Shown: in pieces, positions 25,850 to 35,430 of the stretch
Layout of the letters: each line of letters opens with the position of its first letter
How positions within the stretch are numbered: the first letter of the stretch is position 1
NCBI GenBank assembly: GCA_021463865.1
Contig: JAJTXY010000008.1
Span: 124,001 to 188,000 of the forward strand
DNA length: 64,000 bases
Reading direction: 5' to 3'
Source: Anaerolineae bacterium
GTDB taxonomy: Bacteria; Chloroflexota; Anaerolineae; Aggregatilineales; J027
The notes under the pieces: model-generated
Databases searched by the model: none
What the model saw: only the letters and a program-made list of their open reading frames with translations
Told to the model about the DNA's origin: nothing
Translations under genes and position numbers: made by a program

Positions 25850-27052
25850 TTAGGCATCCTCTCGTTTGATGCGAGGGTGATAGTAACGACGGCCTTTCAA
25901 TTTATCGGGCAGCAAATCCGCATCGGTATAGGCTTCGTAGCCCTTGCCATAGCCGAGGTCTTTCATTAGGCCAGTCGGGGCGTTGCGTAAATTTAGGGGA
26001 ATCGGTTGGTTGCCCAAGCGCTGCACATCATCAAGAGCCGCAAAATAGGCTTCGTAAGCACTGCGGTCTTTTTTCGCTGAGGCCAGATACACCACCCCAT
26101 GCGCAAGATTGATGGCACATTCGGGATAACCAATAGTTTCGACGGCGCGGAAGACTTCATTGGCGACTACTAGGGCCGTTGGCTGGGCCATGCCAATATC
26201 TTCAGACGCGAATATGACCATACGGCGTGCAATAAATTTGGGGTCTTCGCCTGCGTCTACCATGCGAGCCAAATAATAAAGGGCGGCATCCACATTGCTA
26301 GCACGCATACTTTTGATAAAGGCGCTGATGGTGTTGTAATGCTCCTCGCCTTTTTTATCAAAACGCAGATGGGCTGATTGCAGGGTGCGCTTGAGCGTAT
26401 CTACGGTGACTTCGTGATAGAGGTCGGCGGTGTTTTCTAGCAGGGTAATACCTTGACGAGCATCCCCATTCGCCATGCTGACCAACCACTCCCGCGCTTC
26501 ATCGTCGAGGTCAATAGGAGTATCAGGCGTGTCTAAGTTATATTGTTCGACAGCCCGTTGGATAATGGCGTGCATTTCTTCGGGGGTTAGTTCACGCAGG
26601 GTGAAAACTCGGCAACGCGAAAGCAACGGGGCAATCACCTCAAAACTCGGATTCTCGGTGGTCGCGCCAATCAGGGTAATGGTGCCCGTTTCAACATAGG
26701 GCAGCAAAAAATCTTGCTGGGCTTTGTTGAAGCGATGAATTTCATCTAAAAACAGGACGGTGGGTTGACCGTTCTGTGCGGCTGCTTCAACCACCTCGCG
26801 CACATCGGCCTTCCCCGCTGAGACCGCCGACAATTCTGAAAAATCCGCCCCAATTTCAGTTGCATAAATCCGCGCCAAAGTCGTTTTGCCAACGCCGGGT
26901 GGCCCCCAAAAGATCATCGAGAACAGGTGACGAGTTTCGATGGCGACACGCAGAGGCTTGCCAGCGCCAACTAAATGCGATTGACCCATATATTCATCAA
27001 GGGTACGAGGGCGAATACGGGCGGCAAGGGGTTCTTGTTTGAGTTGAGACAT
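25850..27052 (-). CDS. rarA: Replication-associated recombination protein RarA (MgsA)
   Basis: The 400-residue AAA+ ATPase acts at stalled replication forks. Visible are RPRTLDEYMGQSHLVG near residues 15-30, Walker A GPPGVGKTTLARI near 51-63, Walker B TVLFLDEIHRFNKAQQ near 97-112, sensor 1 GATTENPSFEV near 128-138, and the C-terminal tetramerisation region from about 250 with SMRASNVDAALYYLARM. Length and motif order are typical. First gene of a minus-strand run leading into tsaC. Confidence 0.95.
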   Translation of the reverse strand: MSQLKQEPLAARIRPRTLDEYMGQSHLVGAGKPLRVAIETRHLFSMIFWGPPGVGKTTLARIYATEIGADFSELSAVSAGKADVREVVEAAAQNGQPTVLFLDEIHRFNKAQQDFLLPYVETGTITLIGATTENPSFEVIAPLLSRCRVFTLRELTPEEMHAIIQRAVEQYNLDTPDTPIDLDDEAREWLVSMANGDARQGITLLENTADLYHEVTVDTLKRTLQSAHLRFDKKGEEHYNTISAFIKSMRASNVDAALYYLARMVDAGEDPKFIARRMVIFASEDIGMAQPTALVVANEVFRAVETIGYPECAINLAHGVVYLASAKKDRSAYEAYFAALDDVQRLGNQPIPLNLRNAPTGLMKDLGYGKGYEAYTDADLLPDKLKGRRYYHPRIKREDA

Positions 27053-27140
27053 GAAAATAAGGCCTGTCTCTATCTATAGACGGTTTAGAGGGGATTATTA
27101 TAGAGGTTCAAAGCATGAAGATATAGAGTGTTTGTGCGAC

Positions 27141-28235
27141 TTACCAACGCACCAATAGCCCTTCCATTGTGAGACCGGGGCCAAAGGCTAAGAGCACGCC
27201 ATAATCGCCGGGGGAGGGCTGGCTGCATCGCTGGATGTGGTCAAGAACAAACAGGATGGTAGCGGAGGACATATTGCCATATTGATAGAGTACCTCGTGC
27301 GAGCAAGTCACCTGCTTATCAGAAAGGCCCAGCTTGGCTTGCACATAGTCTACGATTTTGGTGCTGCCGGGATGAATCCCCCAAAATCGGACTTCACGCC
27401 GGGTGAGATGCTGTTGAGCCAAGAGTTTGTCCACAAATGGATCAATTTGAGCGGCTAGTAAATCGGGGACATAGCTGGAAAGATACATTTGAAAACCATG
27501 ATCGGTGACATTAAATGACATATGCTTCAAGGTTTTATAGTCGCAGTAGGTGGCCGAGCAAATGAGACGTGGGCCATTCACAATACGGCCCTTACTCGCA
27601 GTATCATCGCCAATCAATACCATCGCTGCTCCATCCGAAAATAAGGCGGACGAGACCACATTTTCGGCGGTGTCTTCTAATTGAAGATGCAACGAACACA
27701 ACTCGATTGCCAGTACGAGAGCACGCCGACCTACGCGGGATAGAGCCGCTTCGGTAGCCCGTAACAGGCCGGGAAACGCTCCATAACACCCCATCCCCAA
27801 AACACAAGTACGGCGCAAATCTGACCGCATCCCCAAACGTTCTGCCAATAATAAATCGAGGCCGGGAATATTAAAGCCTGTGCAAGAGACCACAATAAAA
27901 TCGTCAATATCATCGGGGGTATAGCCTGCTTGAGCCAAGCCACACCGGATGGTCGTTTCGCCTAATGGCACTGCCTCGGCCATATAAAGATCATTGCGCG
28001 TTTGAGTAGATTGTTCATTAGCAAAATAGCCCTGTTGGACAATGCTGTGGCGAAATCCTACCCCGGCCCGATCAAATATTACCTGCATGGCTTTGGCGCG
28101 GCGCGGGTCTAACTTGCCCAGTTTACGGCCAAGCAGATCAACAAATTCACCGAATATTTCTTGTTGGCTGTGCCGGGCAGCCGGAACACCCGTCGCAAGA
28201 GAGAGGATGGATGGTGAGGATAACGATGTATTCAT
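27141..28235 (-). CDS. Type III polyketide synthase (chalcone synthase-like)
   Basis: The 364-residue protein has a complete type III PKS triad: Cys150 in VLGMGCYGAFPGLLRA, His288 in FWGIHPGSTKIVDYV and Asn321 in YQYGNMSSATILF. It would extend an acyl-CoA starter with malonyl-CoA units to a pyrone, resorcinol or similar product. Starter and chain length cannot be read. Its ATG overlaps the stop of the FAD oxidoreductase gene (ATGA), and that gene is likewise coupled to a methyltransferase gene. The three form one operon, similar in content to bacterial alkylresorcinol/alkylquinone clusters. Confidence 0.92.
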   Translation of the reverse strand: MNTSLSSPSILSLATGVPAARHSQQEIFGEFVDLLGRKLGKLDPRRAKAMQVIFDRAGVGFRHSIVQQGYFANEQSTQTRNDLYMAEAVPLGETTIRCGLAQAGYTPDDIDDFIVVSCTGFNIPGLDLLLAERLGMRSDLRRTCVLGMGCYGAFPGLLRATEAALSRVGRRALVLAIELCSLHLQLEDTAENVVSSALFSDGAAMVLIGDDTASKGRIVNGPRLICSATYCDYKTLKHMSFNVTDHGFQMYLSSYVPDLLAAQIDPFVDKLLAQQHLTRREVRFWGIHPGSTKIVDYVQAKLGLSDKQVTCSHEVLYQYGNMSSATILFVLDHIQRCSQPSPGDYGVLLAFGPGLTMEGLLVRW

Positions 28236-29401
28236 GCTGAAATCCCCTTCTGTTCAAGGATGTGGCTGTCACGGGTATATTGCACAAGCAGTTCACCTAT
28301 AACGGGGAATTTATTTAAGAAATGTAGTCCGGGGGTGAGTAGGGAGGGTCGCAGCATGATGGATTGCAAGGCCCGTGCCAAACGCATTTGGTTGGCAAAG
28401 TGCCGTCGCCAATCCTGTGCATAGTCTTTTAATAAGGATTTTGCCAAAGTAGGCTGCCGGAACATTTTATCCACATAGGTCGCCGCCAACATCCCACCAT
28501 GTAGTGCCATCACCATACCATCACCAGCGAGTGGAGTAATTAATCCGGCGGCATCACCCGCCATCAATATATCGTTTTCGACCAAGCGCTTGCGGATGAA
28601 TGGCACTTGGCCGATGCTCAACCAGCGATCATGTACTGGTGTGGCTTGGGATAACCATTGCCCAAGCGGTGGATTTTGCTGGCCCATCCAAGCAATAAAC
28701 TGTTCAATCGTCCCACCTGCTTGACGAAAACCCTCTTGGCGCACCAACAAACAAACATTGGCAAGTCCACCTTCCACCTCTGACATGCCGCAATAGCCGC
28801 CGGGGAGAACAAATAAACGCACTTGGTCACCGAGGGGAGGGCCGTGAAAGTGATTTTTCAAACCCATATACGGCTGCGGCTTATCGAGAAAACCCCGATT
28901 TAAGGCGCGATCCAAATTACTGCGTTTGCCATGTGCGGCAATAACCGCTCTTGCTTGACAGGTGGATGGATGCGAGGCGGATCGGATTTCGAGGCAAAAT
29001 TTTTCGGATAGCCTGCCTGAAACATTGGTTACGGTGGAATTTTCGTATACCGCAACGCCATGTTGACAGGCATGGTCTACGAGTAGCTTATCAAGGGCAT
29101 AACGGGTGAGACCCCATGCTTCACCGGGAAGTGGGCTTGTCCATATCGTGCCATTCGGAGCCGTGATTTGCACTGTGCGGATAGGGGCGGGGCAAAGCGC
29201 TTGTATTTCGGAAGTGACACCTAATTGGTTAAACAAATGGATGCACTCCGATGAAAGGAATTCACCACAAACTTTGTGATGAGGATAATGTTTGGCTTCA
29301 AATAATCCCACTCGATAGCCTGCCTCAGCAAGCACCAACGCAGCGCTCGACCCAGCCAATCCCCCACCGACTATCGCAACATCAAAAGAGGTTTCGCTCA
29401 T
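28232..29401 (-). CDS. FAD-dependent oxidoreductase (geranylgeranyl reductase/monooxygenase-like)
   Basis: The 389-residue flavoprotein begins with DVAIVGGGLAGSSAALVLAEAGY, the Rossmann FAD motif, and has HHKVCGEFLSSEC near residue 44 and the second FAD motif DILMAGDAAGLITPLAGDGM near 278-297. This layout fits geranylgeranyl-reductase-like or aromatic hydroxylase-like enzymes. In a type III PKS operon it probably oxidises the polyketide product, as flavoproteins do in alkylquinone pathways (inference). I chose ATG 29401 because it overlaps the methyltransferase stop as ATGA; a longer frame starting at 29437 lies inside that gene. Confidence 0.85.
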   Translation of the reverse strand: MSETSFDVAIVGGGLAGSSAALVLAEAGYRVGLFEAKHYPHHKVCGEFLSSECIHLFNQLGVTSEIQALCPAPIRTVQITAPNGTIWTSPLPGEAWGLTRYALDKLLVDHACQHGVAVYENSTVTNVSGRLSEKFCLEIRSASHPSTCQARAVIAAHGKRSNLDRALNRGFLDKPQPYMGLKNHFHGPPLGDQVRLFVLPGGYCGMSEVEGGLANVCLLVRQEGFRQAGGTIEQFIAWMGQQNPPLGQWLSQATPVHDRWLSIGQVPFIRKRLVENDILMAGDAAGLITPLAGDGMVMALHGGMLAATYVDKMFRQPTLAKSLLKDYAQDWRRHFANQMRLARALQSIMLRPSLLTPGLHFLNKFPVIGELLVQYTRDSHILEQKGISA

Positions 29402-30237
29402 GGTTTTTCGGCGACCAATGTCATACGCCACGGCCAACTGGGAAATACAGAAATAGAGGCATTTGGAAGATCAGCGGTTTTGGCTAGGGATAATAACTCG
29501 GCAGGGGTATAAGCACGCTGGATGGAAACTGCCCCGTCATAGCGTGTGAGATAGTTGCGGGCAAAAATGGGCTGGATTATTTTAAAGGCTAGGAGGGGTA
29601 GCCAGCCTCGGGTCAAGTCCGTCATGATGAGGCCCCTGCGTGCTATACGGAAAGTTGAACGCAAAAAGGCAAGCACCTGTTCGGGGTTGAGATGGTGCAA
29701 AAACAGCGAGGAAATGACGTAATCCACACTACTCGGAGCGAACGGGAGGGCATGGGCATCCGCTTGAATCAGCGAAATCTGGGAAGGAGGGGTCGTCAAG
29801 GTAAAGTGATCTTGAGCGACTTTCAAATTTCGAGCAGAAAAATCGAGGGCTAAAATCTCCAATTCAAGGCCGTGTCGCTTGGCCCATTGCTCAATTCTTA
29901 AAGGAATTTGGGCTGAACCCGTGCCAATATCAAGACAGATGAGGCGGTGAGTTGAATTTCGCAAACGAGGGTAGAGATTGCGTTCCAAAGAGGATAGCCC
30001 ACCGAGATGCACATTGATCCGCCATAAATCCGCCAAGTTTTGCCTGACATCTGCCTGCGAGCCGATACCACTATCGAGTAGTTCAGGCTGATCTATCCGT
30101 GATGGCACCAACCATTTGGATTGGCCGATTTGTTGGGGGGAGTGGTGCATTTTGGCTACTTTGTTTAACACATTGATGTTCCGTCCTAACCCTACCCAAT
30201 GTTTATGGTAGCGGATTTGTGGAAAGATCGCTTCCAT
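29398..30237 (-). CDS. Class I SAM-dependent methyltransferase
   Basis: The 279-residue protein has the SAM motif I LDIGTGSAQ at residues 102-110, an acidic residue ending the next strand (EILALDFSARNLKVA), motif IV-like YVISSLFLHHL near 170-180 and RGLIMTDLTRGWLP near 200. It is the first gene of the polyketide operon and ends in an ATGA overlap with the FAD gene. It likely methylates the polyketide or an aromatic product. The N-terminal 60 residues are variable, so the true start may be internal (for example the Met at residue 30). Confidence 0.82.
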   Translation of the reverse strand: MEAIFPQIRYHKHWVGLGRNINVLNKVAKMHHSPQQIGQSKWLVPSRIDQPELLDSGIGSQADVRQNLADLWRINVHLGGLSSLERNLYPRLRNSTHRLICLDIGTGSAQIPLRIEQWAKRHGLELEILALDFSARNLKVAQDHFTLTTPPSQISLIQADAHALPFAPSSVDYVISSLFLHHLNPEQVLAFLRSTFRIARRGLIMTDLTRGWLPLLAFKIIQPIFARNYLTRYDGAVSIQRAYTPAELLSLAKTADLPNASISVFPSWPWRMTLVAEKP

Positions 30238-30302
30238 CTAGAGTTATTTCTCATGAAATGCTTAGGTGCAGCGGACGAGAAGTACAGTCACTCAATCCAC
30301 AA

Positions 30303-30331
30303 TTGACATGTGAAATAACCTGCGGCATAAT
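30303..30331 (+). promoter_or_regulatory. Promoter of the tRNA-Arg gene
   Basis: TTGACA (30303-30308), a 17-base spacer and CATAAT (30326-30331) lie just upstream of the tRNA, giving a start near 30338. Confidence 0.75.
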
Positions 30332-30351
30332 AATTTTTAGGAAATGTAATT

Positions 30352-30424
30352 GTGCCTGTAGCTCAGTGGATAGAGCGATTGTCTACGGAACAATAGGCCG
30401 GGAGTTCGAATCTCTCCAGGCACA
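30352..30424 (+). tRNA. tRNA-Arg (anticodon ACG)
   Basis: A 73-base cloverleaf: the acceptor stem GTGCCTG/CAGGCAC is perfect; the D stem GCTC/GAGC, the anticodon stem ATTGT/ACAAT with loop CTACGGA (anticodon ACG, read as ICG) and the T stem GGGAG/CTCTC with TTCGAAT loop are all present. CCA is not fully encoded. It decodes CGU/CGC/CGA codons after A34 deamination. Confidence 0.95.
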
Positions 30425-30461
30425 CCTCAACTAACCATAAATCCAAATAAGATTTAACTTG

Positions 30462-30484
30462 CTGCCCTATATGGGCGGTTTTTG
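30462..30484 (+). terminator. Rho-independent terminator after tRNA-Arg
   Basis: CTGCCC and GGGCGG pair around a 5-base loop, followed by a T-rich tail (TTTTTGTTTT), 38 bases after the tRNA. Confidence 0.75.
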
Positions 30485-30651
30485 TTTTATAGTGAAGTTG
30501 GAGGCACTTCTGAAACAGGATAAAATGAGATCGTTCCGTCGCACCAATTCAATGCCCAATAATGGTCGAAAATAATAGAAGATAAAAATTTAGTTGGGAT
30601 TTTCGGGCGGAACGCTCACAACTCTTCTTTAAAAATTAAATAGGGAAAGTT

Positions 30652-32181
30652 ATGAATATCGGCACATTACTCCCCAGACATGCCCGTTATCGCCCTCACC
30701 ACAACGCCGTTCTTCTTGAAAATCATCGCCTGACCTATCTTGAATTCAATCGCCGCGTCAATCGGCTTGCCAATGCGTTATTGGGCTATGGCATCCAAAA
30801 AGGCGACAAAATCGCTACCATCCTCCCCAATTGCCTTGAACTACTCGATGTCTATTGGGCAGTGGCACGGATTGGGGCAGTTGTTGTCCCTCTAAGCCCT
30901 CTGCTGCGTGAAGAAGGTCTCATAACTCTACTGAATGATTCCGATACGGTGTTGGTGGTGACCAGCCACGCCATGATTGAGGGGATAGACAATATCCGGC
31001 CTGACTTGATGTTTGTACGGGGCTATATCTTGACCGATGGCCCATCGTCCGAGGGCTGGATAACCTATCAGGATTTTGTTGGAGCGGCCAGTGAGGACGA
31101 CCCGCCGTACATCGAAATAAGCGATCACGACCAATACAACATCATTTACAGCAGCGGCACAACGGGGATGCCCAAAGGGATTATCCACACGCATTCTATC
31201 CGTTCGATGTACTGCACCCTATTCGCCTCGGCCTATCGTATTACACCCGAAAGTGTGATTTTGCACTCGGGTTCGCTTGTGTTTAACGGTGCATTCTTGA
31301 CCTTCATGCCTTGGATGTATTTGGGCGCGACCTATATCTTACTACCCCAATTTGATGCAGAGGCAGTGATTGAACATGTCCAGCGCGAAGGCGTCACCCA
31401 TATGATGATGGTGCCGTCCCAGATTATCGCCCTGCTCAATTCACCCAATTTCAATGCTGACACCATGCGTTCGGTGCAAATGATTTGTTCAGTGGGAGCG
31501 CCGTTCCATCGCCAGCACAAGGATGAACTCAATCGCCGCTTGCCGGGGGTATTCTATGAACTGTATGGTTTGACCGAGGGTTTTGTCACGATTTTGGATA
31601 AACAGGATGTTCCAGCCAAGATAGATTCAGTGGGAGTGCCGCCGCCTTTTTTTGAAATGAAGGTATTAGATGAAGACGGCAAGGAAGTCCCAATCGGGCA
31701 GGTGGGTGAAATTGTGGGACGAGGGCCAATTTTGATGCCGGGATATTATAAGCGGCCTGATCTGACTTTTAATGCTATTCGGGATGGTTGGTTGTATACA
31801 GGGGATATGGGTTATGTGGATGCGGATGGATTTTTGTATCTGGTAGACCGCAAAAAAGACCTCATTATCTCCGGTGGGGTCAATGTGTATCCGCGTGATA
31901 TTGAAGAAATCATTGTCCAGCATCCGATGGTGCGTGAAGCCGCTGTGTTTGGCGTGCCGGATGACAAATGGGGCGAAACCCCACTAGCCGCCGTCATGCT
32001 GCGCGAGAATGCCACTACCACATCTGAAGAACTGCTCGATTGGATTAATGAACGGGTGGCGGCTCGCTATCAAAAGGTGAGTGAGGTCGTGGTCGTTGAG
32101 TTTTTACCACGTAGCGTAGCAGGCAAAACCCTGAAGCGGATTTTGCGCGATGAATACAGCCAAAGGAATGCCAAAAAGTAG
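30652..32181 (+). CDS. Acyl-CoA synthetase, AMP-binding family
   Basis: The 509-residue ANL enzyme has IIYSSGTTGMPKGIIHTH near residues 164-181, GLTEG near 305 (A5), GWLYTGDMGYVDADGFLYLVDRKKDLIISGG near 380-410 split by the hinge, and the catalytic Lys in SVAGKTLKRIL near the C-terminus. It activates a carboxylate to acyl-CoA; the class of medium/long-chain or aromatic acids fits. It is followed by two alpha/beta hydrolase genes on the same strand with gaps under 30 bases, so a three-gene catabolic operon is likely. Confidence 0.9.
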   Translation: MNIGTLLPRHARYRPHHNAVLLENHRLTYLEFNRRVNRLANALLGYGIQKGDKIATILPNCLELLDVYWAVARIGAVVVPLSPLLREEGLITLLNDSDTVLVVTSHAMIEGIDNIRPDLMFVRGYILTDGPSSEGWITYQDFVGAASEDDPPYIEISDHDQYNIIYSSGTTGMPKGIIHTHSIRSMYCTLFASAYRITPESVILHSGSLVFNGAFLTFMPWMYLGATYILLPQFDAEAVIEHVQREGVTHMMMVPSQIIALLNSPNFNADTMRSVQMICSVGAPFHRQHKDELNRRLPGVFYELYGLTEGFVTILDKQDVPAKIDSVGVPPPFFEMKVLDEDGKEVPIGQVGEIVGRGPILMPGYYKRPDLTFNAIRDGWLYTGDMGYVDADGFLYLVDRKKDLIISGGVNVYPRDIEEIIVQHPMVREAAVFGVPDDKWGETPLAAVMLRENATTTSEELLDWINERVAARYQKVSEVVVVEFLPRSVAGKTLKRILRDEYSQRNAKK

Positions 32182-32207
32182 AAATAAATTATAGAGAGGT
32201 TTTGAGC

Positions 32208-33053
32208 GTGGAGCATTTTAGACATGTCAACAACATCGTTTTGCATTACCTCGACCACAAGGGGAACGGGCCGACGATTGTACTGCTGCCGGGTTTGACA
32301 GCCAATGCCAATGAATTTGATGGGTTAATTAAGGCGGGGTTGAGTCCTCGTTTTCGGGTTTTGACGCTAGATTTGCGCGGGCGAGGGCAAACCGAAAAAC
32401 CTGCAACGGGATATTCAATGGCTGACCATGCCGCCGACGTGTTGGGGTTGTTGGAATTACTGGGCACTCAGCAGGTGATTATGGGCGGGCATTCATTTGG
32501 AGCGCTACTGACTCTTTATATCGCGGCCCATCATCCCGAACGCATCCGCAAAATGATTATCATTGATGGTGCAGCCAAACTCCACCCGCGTGTACGAGAA
32601 CTGATTCAGCCCTCGCTCAATCGTATGGGGCGCGTATTTGCGTCGTGGGATGAATATATCAAAACGATGAAACAAAACCCGGCCTTTCATGGATGGTGGG
32701 ACCCGACTATTGAAAGTTATTATCGCGCCGATGTGCAAACCAACGCGGACGGCACAGTGCAATCTCGGTTATACAAAGAGGGCATCCTTGAAGCCACCGA
32801 TAAAGCCCTAGAAGAACCCTATGGTGAATATGTATCACGGATTGATAAACCCGCCATTTTGCTCAATGCCATCGGGGCCTATGGCCCGGAGGGTACACCG
32901 CCTGTTTTGCCCTATGAACAGGCCCAAGAAACAGTGCAGGCGATCAAAAACTGCCGCTATGTCGAAATCCCCGGCAATCATATCACCATGTTATTTGGCG
33001 ACTCCGCCAAAATTGTCGTAGATACGATTACTCAATTTGTGGAGGAGGATTAA
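32208..33053 (+). CDS. Alpha/beta hydrolase
   Basis: The 281-residue protein has the alpha/beta hydrolase fold: oxyanion-region LLPGLTANANEFDGL near residues 26-40, TLDLRGRGQTEKP near 53-65, the nucleophile elbow GGHSFGAL near 93-100 (Ser in GHSFG), and the C-terminal His in IPGNHITMLF near 260. I chose GTG 32208 because it lies 8 bases after GAGAGG; the TTG at 32202 is too close. The substrate is unknown. Between an acyl-CoA ligase and another hydrolase, it may cleave an ester or a C-C bond upstream of the ligase. Confidence 0.85.
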   Translation: MEHFRHVNNIVLHYLDHKGNGPTIVLLPGLTANANEFDGLIKAGLSPRFRVLTLDLRGRGQTEKPATGYSMADHAADVLGLLELLGTQQVIMGGHSFGALLTLYIAAHHPERIRKMIIIDGAAKLHPRVRELIQPSLNRMGRVFASWDEYIKTMKQNPAFHGWWDPTIESYYRADVQTNADGTVQSRLYKEGILEATDKALEEPYGEYVSRIDKPAILLNAIGAYGPEGTPPVLPYEQAQETVQAIKNCRYVEIPGNHITMLFGDSAKIVVDTITQFVEED

Positions 33054-33062
33054 AGAGAACGC

Positions 33063-34124
33063 ATGTCAATTCCAACTTTAGCAGGGATTACGGCCAAACC
33101 GATTACCAGCAAGCGCTTGACGACACGGGTGCTGCTGAGTGGGCCGGAAAATGGCATACCTGTCTTGTTTGTACACGGTAATATTTCGTCGGCGACATGG
33201 TGGGAAGAAACGATGTTGGCGCTACCATCGGGTTATCGTGCCATCGCTCCCGATCAGCGCGGCTATGGCGAATCCGACCCCGCCAAAAAGATTGATGCGA
33301 CACGGGGATTGGGTGACCTAGCCGACGACCTTGCTGCGTTGTTGGATACCCTGAATATTCAAAAAGTGCATCTGGTCGGGCATTCGATGGGTGGGTCGGT
33401 GGTGTGGCGTTTTATGATGGACTATACAGATCGTCTATTGAGCGTGACGCAGGTTGCGCCGGGGTCGCCATACGGATTTGGGTGTACCAAAGATGTTGCC
33501 GGGACGCCGTGTAATGGGGAGTTTGCTGGATCAGGGGCAGGTCTGATTAATCCCGAATTTGCCCGATTGCTGACGATAGGGGAACGTGGCACGGGCAGCA
33601 TGTTTGCCCCACGGAACGCCCTGCGAAATCTGGTATTTAAGCCACCCTTTGTTCCGGCCCGCGAAGAAGAAATCCTTTCAGCAACGCTTTCCACCCATAT
33701 GGGTCAGCAAGATTATCCGGGGGATTCCGTTCCGGCTTCGGCATGGCCGCATCTCGCACCGGGGGTGATGGGGGTCAATAACGCTCTGTCACCCAAATAT
33801 AACCAGCATATCCTGCCTAAGATCCTTGAGATGGCGCATAAGCCCAAAGTGCTGTGGATTCGTGGCGCACAGGATTTAACCGTCTCGGACACGGCAGCAG
33901 CGGATGTGGGACGTTTGGGGTCGTTGGGATTAATCCCCGGTTGGCCCGGAATGGAGGTATTTCCACCTCAACCGATGCTGGCCCAAACCCGCGATGTGCT
34001 GCAAAAATATGCGGCGGCAGGTGGAGCTTATCAAGAAGTAGTCATTGACGACTGTGGTCATGCCCCTTATTTGGAAAAGCCCGCCGAATTTAACACAGCT
34101 TTCCACGCCCATATCACGGCTTAA
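33063..34124 (+). CDS. Alpha/beta hydrolase (second)
   Basis: The 353-residue protein has VLFVHGNISSATWWEE near residues 34-49 (HGN oxyanion motif), APDQRGYGESDP near 62-73, the nucleophile elbow LVGHSMGGSVVWRF near 104-117, an acidic residue in WIRGAQDLTVSD near 264, and the His in VIDDCGHAPYLEKP near 325-338. It is longer than the neighbouring hydrolase because of a larger lid insertion between 130 and 230. It starts 9 bases after that gene. Substrate unknown. The 3' end overlaps the convergent glycosidase gene by 4 bases. Confidence 0.85.
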   Translation: MSIPTLAGITAKPITSKRLTTRVLLSGPENGIPVLFVHGNISSATWWEETMLALPSGYRAIAPDQRGYGESDPAKKIDATRGLGDLADDLAALLDTLNIQKVHLVGHSMGGSVVWRFMMDYTDRLLSVTQVAPGSPYGFGCTKDVAGTPCNGEFAGSGAGLINPEFARLLTIGERGTGSMFAPRNALRNLVFKPPFVPAREEEILSATLSTHMGQQDYPGDSVPASAWPHLAPGVMGVNNALSPKYNQHILPKILEMAHKPKVLWIRGAQDLTVSDTAAADVGRLGSLGLIPGWPGMEVFPPQPMLAQTRDVLQKYAAAGGAYQEVVIDDCGHAPYLEKPAEFNTAFHAHITA

Positions 34125-35425
34125 TCGTCACCCTCTATCGGGTTGAGGGATTCATCACGGGCAGGATGGGCATAATCCGGATTGGTCGAAACTTTCTCCA
34201 TTTGCACCAAGGCAGGCCACGCCGGACGCCCATCCATGCCATAAGGCATTGGAGCAACTGTGCCAATCGCCCAATAATATTCCTCGTTTTCAGATGTCCA
34301 TGCGACATTGGGATAATAAATCGTGGTCATGAGGCCCAACCATGGACGCCAATTTTCGGCAGCATAGAGATAGGCTCGGCGCAAATAATCCCCTTGTTCT
34401 TCTGGTGTCACCCCAAAATGGCTGTAGATTGAGCCTTCACGCTGGTCAATGGTCCAGCCTGTTTCCGTAATAGCCAGTTGTTTGGCAGCATCGCCATTGG
34501 CAACCATGATGGCTCGCATGTCCTCGACGTGGCGGAAGCGCTGCCATTCGTAGTAATTTTCGGCAAGTGGGACATCCGGCCCAACTTCAGGTGCGAACTT
34601 CCAACCGGGGGCATGAACCCCTAATACATCAAAATAGGGACTCGCGCCAGCCTCGTACATCTTCCATAGAAATTCCATATGAGGCATGGCCGTCATGTCG
34701 CGGGTAGCGGTTGGAGAAAGGCCCGCCGAGATAATAATGGCGTCGGGGTCGGCGGCACGGATGGCGGTGGAGCAGGCCGCCAAAAGTCTTACATATCCTT
34801 TGGGGCTGGGAATATGTCCGGCCCATTCACGGGTAAGATTCGGCTCATTCCAGACCTGATAGGCGTCAATACGACCCTTATAACGCTGGGCAAGCGTGCC
34901 ACACAATTCAGCGAAGCGGGTTACATCAAACGGCGGATCATCATAGCCGGCGTTCGATTTCACCGACCACGTGGGAGGATGGTCAAGACGGGCGATTACC
35001 CGGATTCCTTTAGACTCAATATCTGCCATCATCCCATCAACTTGTGACCAGACGTATCGTGTGGGGTCATCAGTCGGCACCTCGCGGCGTTCGGGTTCAA
35101 TATCGGCCCATGCGAAACTTTGTTTGATATGCGAAAACTGCATGATATTGATTTGGTCTAGGCCAAACAGCCGATAGGTTTGATCCCACCAAAAAAAGGT
35201 GTGGATGCCATAGGTCAACGAAGGAAAGGTTTTGGGGTTATTCAAATTCACTGCATCGGGGGCTAAATCCATCACAGCAGAGTAAGTAGGCACAGGTTCA
35301 TCGGGATAATGCTTGGCCGCTTTGGTAGATTGGTCCGGTTGGGCCAACTGCCAGATTACAATCAAACTCAAAATAGCCAATACAACAGCAAGACCCAGTA
35401 CCCATTTGTTACGACGAATTTTCAA
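34121..35425 (-). CDS. Membrane-anchored glycoside hydrolase-like protein (GH5/GH39 clan A)
   Basis: The 434-residue protein has an N-terminal membrane anchor (about 8-27) and a TIM-barrel domain resembling clan A glycosidases. The predicted acid/base Glu is in AYQVWNEPNLTREW (NEP motif) and the nucleophile Glu is in LAITETGW. Such enzymes cleave beta-linked polysaccharides; the substrate cannot be told. A longer frame starts at 35467, but the TTG at 35425 lies 8 bases after a GGAG that overlaps the stop of the upstream membrane glycosyltransferase gene, so I take this as a coupled start. Together the two genes may build and trim an extracellular glycan (inference). Confidence 0.75.
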   Translation of the reverse strand: MKIRRNKWVLGLAVVLAILSLIVIWQLAQPDQSTKAAKHYPDEPVPTYSAVMDLAPDAVNLNNPKTFPSLTYGIHTFFWWDQTYRLFGLDQINIMQFSHIKQSFAWADIEPERREVPTDDPTRYVWSQVDGMMADIESKGIRVIARLDHPPTWSVKSNAGYDDPPFDVTRFAELCGTLAQRYKGRIDAYQVWNEPNLTREWAGHIPSPKGYVRLLAACSTAIRAADPDAIIISAGLSPTATRDMTAMPHMEFLWKMYEAGASPYFDVLGVHAPGWKFAPEVGPDVPLAENYYEWQRFRHVEDMRAIMVANGDAAKQLAITETGWTIDQREGSIYSHFGVTPEEQGDYLRRAYLYAAENWRPWLGLMTTIYYPNVAWTSENEEYYWAIGTVAPMPYGMDGRPAWPALVQMEKVSTNPDYAHPARDESLNPIEGDD

Positions 35426-35430
35426 CCAAT

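Noticed and set aside
30219..30434. Open frame of 71 codons spanning the tRNA-Arg
   Set aside because: It overlaps a perfect tRNA cloverleaf and has no ribosome site; it is an accidental frame.
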